The notes beneath the pieces are model-generated. The model had not been told where the DNA came from and ran no database searches. It saw only the letters and a program-made list of their open reading frames with translations. From a virus, in IMG/VR virus record IMGVR_UViG_3300047408_000169, positions 1 through 41,147 of that record: a stretch of DNA of 41,147 nucleotides; one strand, 5' to 3'. Every line of letters starts with the position of its first letter. The stretch's first letter is position 1. A program made the position numbers and the translations under genes. Positions 29,998-35,961 of this stretch are shown here, in pieces.

Positions 29998-32433
29998 GTG
30001 TCACAACCCATGCAGCCCGATCCCCCGCGCCCTCCCACCGACCGGAGGGCCAGGGGTATCGGGCTGCATGGCGTGCCGGCGTTCGCGGCGATGCTGGCGC
30101 GGGTTCGCTGGTGCGTGTGGTCGTGGCGCCTCGTCAGCCGGAAAGACGGCACGACGTCATGGAGCAAGCACCCGCATGTTCCCGGTTCGCCGGCCTCGAT
30201 CCGCTCCAACAGCCTGCGCGGCGCCACGACCTACGACCGAGCCGAGCGGGCGGTGCTGGAGGGGGAGGCCGACGGCGTGGGTTGGCTGCTGCTGGGCGAT
30301 CTGGAGCGGGTCTGGCTCGACGGCGACAAATGCCGCGACCCCGCCACCGGCGATCTGGCGCCGTGGGCGTGGGATATCATCGACCGCTGCCCCGGCGCGT
30401 ATGTCGAGGTGACCCCCTCGGGGACCGGTGTTCGCATCATGGGGAAGGCAAACCTCGACGTGCCGATGCAGGCGCGGGTGTCGATGGCCGGCGAGCCGGG
30501 CGCGCATGAGCGCGCCGCGCTCGAGGTGTTTTTCGCGGGTTCGCGGTTCGTGACCGTCACCGGGTGGACCGGTGGCGCGGCCGGTGATGGCGACGGCGAC
30601 GGCGACATCGGCATGGAGGCGCTGCGGCTGTGGGAGCTGGGCGAGGCGCGGCGCCTCGCGCGGGCCCGGGTGAGGGATGACGGCATCGCGCTTCGGAGCG
30701 CGCGCGTGGGCCCCGGACGGACCCGCACGGCGCCGCTCGGCGACATCGTGGCCGTGCTCGGCGTGATCGCGAACGATTGCGAGCACTGGGACGAATGGAC
30801 GCGCATCGGCATGGCCGCGCACGCGGCCTCGGGCGGCGATGAGGCCGCCTATGAGGCGTGGGTGGGCTGGTCGGCGAAGTGCGAGGCCAAGCACGACGAG
30901 GAGGCCTGCCGGGAGCGGTGGGACCACTGGGCGCGTTCACCGGCCGACCGACTGGGGTTCGGCGCACTGGCGTGGCTGGCGCGGGAAGTGGAACCGGACT
31001 GGCGGCCGCCGTCGCGGGCGAACGTGGATGGGGATTTCGACGTGGTCGAGGAGGCGTCGGGCGGGGCGGGAAGCGCGCCCTCGGGAAAACCCGAGGCCGC
31101 CGGGGGTGATGACGCGTTCAACGCCCTGGCGGGATCGCTCATCTATGTAAGGGAGGTGCATCGCTGGCGCGACACGGTGACCGGGCTGCTGATGGATGAG
31201 CCACGACTCAAAGCGCACGCCGCGCGCCTTGGGGTTGGAGGCGCCTGGGCGCAGGCCGGCAAGAGCCTCGCGGCACGTCTGGCGCGGCCAGGAAGCGCCA
31301 TGCGGTGGGCGGTCGGGTTGACGATGCGGCCGGGCGGTCCCGAGCTGCTCGAGGAAGACGGACGGATGGCGGCCAATATCTGGCGGCCCTCGACGGTGGC
31401 GCCATTGGTGGGGGCCACCGACGACGACGTGGCGCCGTGGCTCGAGCACGCTCGCCTGCTGATCCCCGACGAAACCGACCGGAACCGGGTGCTGGATCGC
31501 ATGGCGTGGATACTTCAGAACCCGGGCCGCAAAATCAATTCAGCCATGGTGCTGGTCGGCCCACAAGGTGCCGGCAAGGACACCTTCCTGCTGCCGTTCC
31601 TGCTGGCGATCGGCGCGCACAATGTCGGCCATGTGAGCGGCAGCGCGGTCGGTGGCGCGTTCAACGGCTACCTGCGGCACCAGATCCTGATGATCAACGA
31701 AATGCCGCCGGTGCACAAACGTGACAGCTACGAGACGATCAAGGGGTGGATCACGACGCCGCCCGATCAGATCCCGATCAATCAGAAAAAGATCGAGGTC
31801 TTCATGATCCCGAACGTGATCAATGTGTGGATCACGAGCAACCATCTGGGTGCCATCGCGCTGGCCGAGGACGATCGGCGTGGTGACGTGGTGACAACGG
31901 CGGCCGCCGCGCCGGGCGGTAGCCTCGAGGGCGTGCTCTACTGGACCCGGCTGCACCAATGGATCGGGAAAGAAGGCGCCGCCGCCGTCGCCGGGTGGCT
32001 GCTGAAGCGGGACGCGTCGGCATTCCATCCAGGGGCCGCGCCGCCGGTGACCGTGGCGAAACAAACGATGATCCGTGAAGGCGCGCATCCGGCCGTGGGG
32101 TGGGTGATGTCGCTGTGGGACGAAGAGCGGCCACTGGTGGATCGGAACTACGTGACCGTGGGTGAGATCCTGGCTCAAGGGCAAGACGGCCGCTGGGGCG
32201 CCGGAAACGCCATCGCCAGAGGGCTGACCTGGGGGCATGTCGCCCAGGCGCTGCGAATGCTGGGGTGGGCTCGCCTGCCGCAACAGATCACCGATGGAGA
32301 GACGCGCCCGCGTGTCTGGACGCGGCCGGGGATGGTCGATCTGGCATCTCAGTTGTCCGTGCCGAAGCTACAGGAGTGGCTGCTGCGGGATCGGTCGAAA
32401 TCGTCGCGGGACGCGCACAGTGGCGATTTCTGA
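29998..32433 (+). CDS. Primase-polymerase/D5-like helicase fusion
   Basis: This encodes 811 residues from GTG 29998, preferred because GGGAG lies seven bases upstream; ATG 29965 has no ribosome site. The N-terminal part carries the primpol-like pattern 'VGWLLLGDLERVWLDGDKCRD' (Asp108, Asp110), 'GDLAPWAWDIIDRCPGAYVE', 'TPSGTGVRI' and 'RFVTVTG'. The middle has an alpha-helical linker ('DEWTRIGMAAHAA'), and the C-terminal ATPase shows Walker A 'GPQGAGKDT' (521-529), Walker B 'ILMINEM' (563-569) and a sensor-like 'VWITSNH'. It matches primase-helicases with DUF5906/NrS-1-like helicase domains and would start and drive replication with the phage polymerase. Confidence 0.9.
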   Translation: MSQPMQPDPPRPPTDRRARGIGLHGVPAFAAMLARVRWCVWSWRLVSRKDGTTSWSKHPHVPGSPASIRSNSLRGATTYDRAERAVLEGEADGVGWLLLGDLERVWLDGDKCRDPATGDLAPWAWDIIDRCPGAYVEVTPSGTGVRIMGKANLDVPMQARVSMAGEPGAHERAALEVFFAGSRFVTVTGWTGGAAGDGDGDGDIGMEALRLWELGEARRLARARVRDDGIALRSARVGPGRTRTAPLGDIVAVLGVIANDCEHWDEWTRIGMAAHAASGGDEAAYEAWVGWSAKCEAKHDEEACRERWDHWARSPADRLGFGALAWLAREVEPDWRPPSRANVDGDFDVVEEASGGAGSAPSGKPEAAGGDDAFNALAGSLIYVREVHRWRDTVTGLLMDEPRLKAHAARLGVGGAWAQAGKSLAARLARPGSAMRWAVGLTMRPGGPELLEEDGRMAANIWRPSTVAPLVGATDDDVAPWLEHARLLIPDETDRNRVLDRMAWILQNPGRKINSAMVLVGPQGAGKDTFLLPFLLAIGAHNVGHVSGSAVGGAFNGYLRHQILMINEMPPVHKRDSYETIKGWITTPPDQIPINQKKIEVFMIPNVINVWITSNHLGAIALAEDDRRGDVVTTAAAAPGGSLEGVLYWTRLHQWIGKEGAAAVAGWLLKRDASAFHPGAAPPVTVAKQTMIREGAHPAVGWVMSLWDEERPLVDRNYVTVGEILAQGQDGRWGAGNAIARGLTWGHVAQALRMLGWARLPQQITDGETRPRVWTRPGMVDLASQLSVPKLQEWLLRDRSKSSRDAHSGDF
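30008..30071 (+). promoter_or_regulatory. 64-base near-palindrome just inside the primase gene
   Basis: Bases 30008-30021 (CCATGCAGCCCGAT) and 30058-30071 are perfectly complementary. The inner arms 30022-30035 and 30044-30057 pair at 11 of 14 positions around an eight-base loop (30036-30043). The arms begin ten bases after the proposed GTG start. As RNA it would be a very stable hairpin that could limit translation. As DNA it could extrude or act in initiation of replication. Confidence 0.75.
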
Positions 32434-32703
32434 TGACTGTGTAAATTGTGCAAGGCGTGCGAGTGCGAGCAGCGCAATGCACGCTTTGCACTGTTCGCAA
32501 AAAGCGCACAGTGGTTGAACACTTGCAAAACGGACGAGTGTTCATGCTTTGCAATGATGACATCATCATCTTTTCCCTATTTGAACACTGAACAGTGATT
32601 TTACTAATTAGTAGAGAATATAGAATATAGGAAGAGAGGGAGGTATAATTCGCATTCAGGAGAAAAAGCGCGGATGAGTGTTCAGTGTTCGGAGGCAGCG
32701 GCG
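32434..32703. promoter_or_regulatory. AT-rich repeat-dense region before the resolvase gene
   Basis: This 270-base gap is the AT-richest part of the window. It has two inverted TGCAA-N3-GTGC sites (32449-32460 on +, 32479-32490 on -); TGAACACT/AGTGTTCA (32516-32523, 32537-32544); GAACACTGAACA at 32583-32594 with its exact complement at 32679-32690; GCGCACAGTGG twice (32413 and 32504); ATGATG-A-CATCAT (32554-32566); and ACTAATTAGT. TATAAT at 32644-32649 is a possible -10. The layout suggests a control region or replication origin. Confidence 0.6.
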
Positions 32704-33138
32704 ATGGTAACGGTTCTGGGCATTGATCCAGGCTTGAGTGGGGCGGTGGCGCTGCTGCGTGTGGATGCCGGAACAGGCACGGCCCGGCTGTCGTGGCTGT
32801 GGGATGTCACGGCCGAGGTGGCGCAGGCGGCGAGAGACGCGGATCTCGTCGTGATGGAGACGCAGCGCGCCAGTCCGCAGATGGGAGTGGCCTCGGCCTT
32901 CAGCCTGGGTAGGAGCGTCGGGGTAGTGATCGGCGCGCTGGAGGCGACCGGGCAATCGGCGCATCGCGTCGAGCCGGCGGTCTGGCGCGGTGCGTTCGGG
33001 CTGACGAGCAAGGAGGACGGTGTCGACATGGCGCGCCGGGTGATCGGTGAGCCGACGCGGGCGTTGCGGCATGACGAGGCCGACGCCATCCTGCTGGCGT
33101 GGTGGGGCTGGCGAGCGGTGTTGAGCAAGGCCGGATGA
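32704..33138 (+). CDS. RuvC-like Holliday junction resolvase
   Basis: This encodes 144 residues from ATG 32704, where GGAGG (32691-32695) lies eight bases upstream; ATG 32674 with AGGAG is an alternative adding ten residues. 'VLGIDPGLSGAVALL' gives the first catalytic Asp8. 'LVVMETQRASPQMGVASAFSLGRSVGVVIGAL' gives Glu52 and the alpha-helix typical of RuvC. 'RHDEADAILLAWW' gives the final acidic residues (Asp124, Asp127). Such enzymes cut branched replication products so that the terminase can package. Here it lies directly before the small terminase. Confidence 0.88.
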   Translation: MVTVLGIDPGLSGAVALLRVDAGTGTARLSWLWDVTAEVAQAARDADLVVMETQRASPQMGVASAFSLGRSVGVVIGALEATGQSAHRVEPAVWRGAFGLTSKEDGVDMARRVIGEPTRALRHDEADAILLAWWGWRAVLSKAG

Positions 33139-33141
33139 TGT

Positions 33142-33155
33142 GGTAACCGGTTACC
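33142..33155. promoter_or_regulatory. Perfect 14-base palindrome before small terminase
   Basis: GGTAACCGGTTACC is a perfect palindrome four bases after the resolvase stop and ten bases before the AAGGA ribosome site (33165-33169) of the small terminase gene. It could be an operator or a protein-binding site used in packaging. A further GGTAAC follows at 33182. Chance occurrence of a given 14-base palindrome is low, but its function is unknown. Confidence 0.6.
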
Positions 33156-33176
33156 GTAGTGTCTAAGGAATGAGAC

Positions 33177-33569
33177 GTGTCTGGTAACACGATTTCTTCA
33201 CGGAGAGCACGGGTTTTGCCCTCGACGGCATGGAAACCGGGGCAGTCGGGCAACCCAACAGGGCGGCCGAAGTTGGAGGTCGACATCACCGCGTTGGCGC
33301 GCAAGCACGGGCCGCGTTGTATCGGGGTCGTGGCGCGATTGCTGATGGATAAAGACCGGAAATTGCGGCTGGCGGCGGCGGTGGCACTGCTCGATCGTGG
33401 GTTCGGTCGGCCGAAGCAGGAGATCGAGGCGCACGGCAGCACGTTGGTGGAGCTGCACCTGATCGCGGCGCGCATGGTCAGTGGTCAACTCCTCGAGGGC
33501 TCGATCGCGTCCGAGGTCGAGGCTGAGGTGTTGCCCGCGCCAGATGGTGAGGTCGTGCCGACCGAGTGA
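33177..33569 (+). CDS. Small terminase candidate with DUF5681 domain
   Basis: This encodes 130 residues from GTG 33177, supported by AAGGA seven bases upstream. 'WKPGQSGNPTGRPK' (about residues 21-34) is the hallmark of DUF5681 proteins, frequently encoded where a small terminase is expected. The following helices ('ITALARKHGPRCIGVVARLLMDKDRKLRLAAAVALLDRGFGRPKQ') resemble the HEAT-like or HTH segment that binds packaging sites. It lies about 700 bases upstream of the large terminase, with the repeat-rich region between. The small-terminase role is inferred. Confidence 0.72.
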   Translation: MSGNTISSRRARVLPSTAWKPGQSGNPTGRPKLEVDITALARKHGPRCIGVVARLLMDKDRKLRLAAAVALLDRGFGRPKQEIEAHGSTLVELHLIAARMVSGQLLEGSIASEVEAEVLPAPDGEVVPTE

Positions 33570-33973
33570 TTGCCTACTCTCGCAGTGCTTTGGCGCCTAT
33601 GTTGTTACGCCACGTGATCGGCATACAAACCTCGGATGCATCCGCTAACGACCGTTTGAACAGGTGGCCGACTCGTGTTTACTTACTCTCACAGTGGTTA
33701 GTGGCATCGTGATACATGATATCGTAACGACCGACGGGCTCGTGACGGGGACGCAACGACCAGGGGCCGAGGCGCCGGCCCCCACCCCCCACCTCGACCA
33801 TCACCTGATGGCACCGGCCCCCATCCCAAATCCGTCACCCCACCTCCGAACATCATTCCATCTCCGTAATGATGACGATCAGTCACCCCACCTCCGAACA
33901 CCCTTCCACTCTCGTAACTACCCGTCTGGCGATTCGTCACGCCAATCCGCAACTTCATTGCTTTATCGGAATG
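33570..33973. other. Repeat-rich non-coding stretch between terminase genes
   Basis: I see no convincing gene in these 400 bases. They hold a repeat TACTCTC-R-CAGTG at 33575-33587 and 33684-33696, the palindrome CGGATGCATCCG (33633-33644), a shared TAACGACCG (33646 area and 33726 area), and a direct repeat of GTCACCCCACCTCCGAACA at 33834-33852 and 33882-33900 (48-base step, with further similarity in the next 17 bases). A packaging site, an origin or regulatory sites would all be possible in this position. Confidence 0.6.
33834..33900. repeat. 19-base direct repeat, 48-base period
   Basis: GTCACCCCACCTCCGAACA is found exactly at 33834-33852 and 33882-33900. Each copy is followed by a related stretch (TTCCA then CTCGTAA or similar), so the repeating unit is about 36 of 48 bases. 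A 48-base step is a multiple of three, but the translated frame is low complexity. Confidence 0.85.
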
Positions 33974-34204
33974 ATGAGTTCGTCCACGCGAATGACAATG
34001 GCCCCCGCGTCACCTGACCCCACGGCCACGATCATTTCGGTGTCGGATCGGCTGATCCGCGCGCTGCCGCCGGCGTTCGTGCTGCTCATCATCATGAACA
34101 TTCTTTTCATGGGCGCGCTGGCGTATTCGGTTCAGCACAACGCCGAGGCGCGCAACGAGATGCTGGCGCGCATCATCGATCGGTGCTTGATCGCACCGAA
34201 ATAG
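33974..34204 (+). CDS. Small single-span membrane protein before large terminase
   Basis: This encodes 76 residues from ATG 33974; ATG 33971 or 33992 are alternatives, and no strong ribosome site decides. A polar N-terminus leads to a hydrophobic span 'LPPAFVLLIIMNILFMGALAY' and then 'HNAEARNEMLARIIDRCL'. A 'RLIRALPPAF' start, a span and a short helix ending in Cys occur in small phage proteins I have seen, without known role. One span could fit a holin or spanin-like protein, but the place in front of the terminase is unusual for lysis genes. Confidence 0.6.
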   Translation: MSSSTRMTMAPASPDPTATIISVSDRLIRALPPAFVLLIIMNILFMGALAYSVQHNAEARNEMLARIIDRCLIAPK

Positions 34205-34208
34205 CTTC

Positions 34209-34220
34209 GCACGCATTGCA
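34209..34220 (-). promoter_or_regulatory. TGCAATGCGTGC motif upstream of large terminase
   Basis: The - strand reads TGCAATGCGTGC, identical to the site at 28052-28063 in the early control region. It lies in the 57-base gap between the small membrane-protein gene and the large terminase start. It may bring late packaging genes under the same regulator as the early operons. Confidence 0.55.
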
Positions 34221-34261
34221 CACTCCCGCCTATCACCCGCCAAGGCTGCCGGTTTCGTGCG

Positions 34262-35722
34262 ATGGCCCAATTCATGGGCGAAACCACCGCGACCCCCGAC
34301 TGGGCTCAATCCATCGCGTCGGCCGAGAACCCGTTCGCGGTCGCGATCACCCGATATGCCCGCGCTCCCGTCGCGTTCGTGCGCGAGGTGCTCCACGCCG
34401 AGCCCGATCCGTGGCAACTGAGCGCGCTGCGCGCCATCGCCAAAGGCCACACCCGCGTGGCCATTCGCTCGGGACACGGTGTCGGTAAGACCGCTTTCGC
34501 CGCGTGGTTGGTCACATGGTTCGCCAACACCCGCGCGCCATTCAAGATCGCCATCACCGCCCCCACGGCGCCGCAGTTGTTCGACGCGTTATGGCCGGAG
34601 ATCGGCAAGTGGTTCGCCCGGCTTCCCAGCGGCTGGCGGGATCTCTGGGACATGACGTCCGATCACATCACCCTCAAAGCCGATAAGGAATGTTTCATAA
34701 CGGCAAGGACATCAAGATCCGATCGGCCCGAGGCGATGGCCGGCCTGCACTCGGATCATCTCCTGCTCGTGGCCGACGAGGCCTCCGGTGTTGATGAAGC
34801 GGTCTTCGAGGCCGCCGGCGGCTCGATGTCGTCATTCGGCGCCATCACGCTCCTCATTGGAAATCCCACGCGGAGCACTGGCTTCTTTTGGGCAGCCCAC
34901 ATGCTGGAACGGGATCGTTGGTTCACCATGCGGGTCTCCAGCCTCGACTCCCGTCGTGTCACGCCCACTTTCGTTGCTGAGATAGAACAGCGATACGGCC
35001 TCGACAGCAACGCCTACCGCGTGCGGGTGCTGGGCGAGTTCCCCTCGGCCGACGACAACACCCTGATACCAGCATCCCTCATCGACGCCGCCATGATCCG
35101 CGATGTGCCGCTCGATCCCAGCCAGCCGATCTACTGGGGCGTCGACGTGGCCCGCTTCGGGGCGGATGCCTCGGTGCTGATCAAGCGCCAGGGCAACGTC
35201 GTCCCCGAGATGCCGCGCCGCTGGCGCCAGTTCGACACGATGCAACTCTCCGGCGCGCTCAAATCCGAGTATGATCTCGCCACCCCCAAACCGCATCTGA
35301 TCGTGGTCGACGTGATCGGCATCGGCGCCGGCGTGGTCGATCGCCTCGCGGAACAGAACCTCCCTGTCCTCGGCCTCAACGTCGCCGAGGCCGCCTCGAC
35401 CACCGGCCGCTTCGGGCGGATGCGCGACGAGCTGTGGGTCCGCTGTAAGGAGTGGCTCGAGACGCGCGCGGTCAGGCTCCCGCGCGATGACGCTCTGCGC
35501 GATGACCTCGCGTCCCCGCGCTACCAGTTCCTTTCCGACGGCCGCATGCAGGTCGAAAGTAAGAACCTGATGCGCGCGCGCGGCCGCCCGTCTCCGGACT
35601 CGGCTGACGCGCTCATCCACACGTTCGCCCAGGCCGGCCTGGGGATCGGCACCGGGATGACCGCCGGCCTGTTCGATCGCGAGCCGGCCCACATGGCGTT
35701 TGGCCCGGGAGAGTTTGTATGA
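34262..35722 (+). CDS. terL: Terminase large subunit
   Basis: This encodes 486 residues. The ATPase domain has Walker A 'GHGVGKT' (71-77) and Walker B 'LLLVADEAS' with Asp172-Glu173, and 'IGNPTRSTGFFW' as coupling motif. The nuclease domain starts at 'YWGVDVARFGADASVL' (Asp295), with 'HLIVVDVIGIGAGVVDRL' as second acidic site and 'SPDSADALIHTF' near the end for the third. It cuts concatemers and drives DNA into the prohead through the portal. It overlaps the following gene (ATGA). ATG 34262 has only a weak ribosome site. Confidence 0.95.
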   Translation: MAQFMGETTATPDWAQSIASAENPFAVAITRYARAPVAFVREVLHAEPDPWQLSALRAIAKGHTRVAIRSGHGVGKTAFAAWLVTWFANTRAPFKIAITAPTAPQLFDALWPEIGKWFARLPSGWRDLWDMTSDHITLKADKECFITARTSRSDRPEAMAGLHSDHLLLVADEASGVDEAVFEAAGGSMSSFGAITLLIGNPTRSTGFFWAAHMLERDRWFTMRVSSLDSRRVTPTFVAEIEQRYGLDSNAYRVRVLGEFPSADDNTLIPASLIDAAMIRDVPLDPSQPIYWGVDVARFGADASVLIKRQGNVVPEMPRRWRQFDTMQLSGALKSEYDLATPKPHLIVVDVIGIGAGVVDRLAEQNLPVLGLNVAEAASTTGRFGRMRDELWVRCKEWLETRAVRLPRDDALRDDLASPRYQFLSDGRMQVESKNLMRARGRPSPDSADALIHTFAQAGLGIGTGMTAGLFDREPAHMAFGPGEFV

Positions 35723-35961
35723 GCGGTCATCTTTTGGATGTGGTGCTGGCCGCCGAGCAGCGGCAGCGGGCGGCCATGGACGCGCATCTGGCCCTGGCCG
35801 CCGACGCGCGCGATATCTGGCACGCGAGTAGTCCGTTCTGGCCGCTGATGCTGACGGTGCGGGGGTATGTCGCCTGGGAAGATCTTGAGCGGCGAGAGGG
35901 GGTCGCGCGGCGACGCGAGGCGCGCGCGGCGCGGCGCGCGGCGCGGAGTGGCCGGTCGTGA
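35719..35961 (+). CDS. Small hypothetical protein between terminase and portal
   Basis: This encodes 80 residues starting in ATGA and ending in GTGA overlaps. 'LLDVVLAAEQRQRAAMDAHLALAADARDIW' and 'WPLMLTVRGYVAWEDLERREGVARRREARAARRAARSG' give two helical segments with a strongly basic C-terminus. No family is recognised. The basic tail and location suggest contact with DNA or with the portal-terminase complex, which is inference. Confidence 0.65.
   Translation: MSGHLLDVVLAAEQRQRAAMDAHLALAADARDIWHASSPFWPLMLTVRGYVAWEDLERREGVARRREARAARRAARSGRS

Noticed and set aside
33664-34017. 117-codon + frame with GTG start between the terminase genes
   Set aside because: The product is low-complexity (His/Pro/Ser/Arg) because of the 48-base repeat, has no ribosome site, and overlaps the better-supported membrane-protein frame.
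34203-34225. Sigma-54 promoter reading of the GCAC...TTGCA element
   Set aside because: The spacing between GCAC and TTGCA is three bases where sigma-54 promoters need five, and GG before CAC is missing. The same holds for the other TGCAA-N3-GTGC sites read on the opposite strand.
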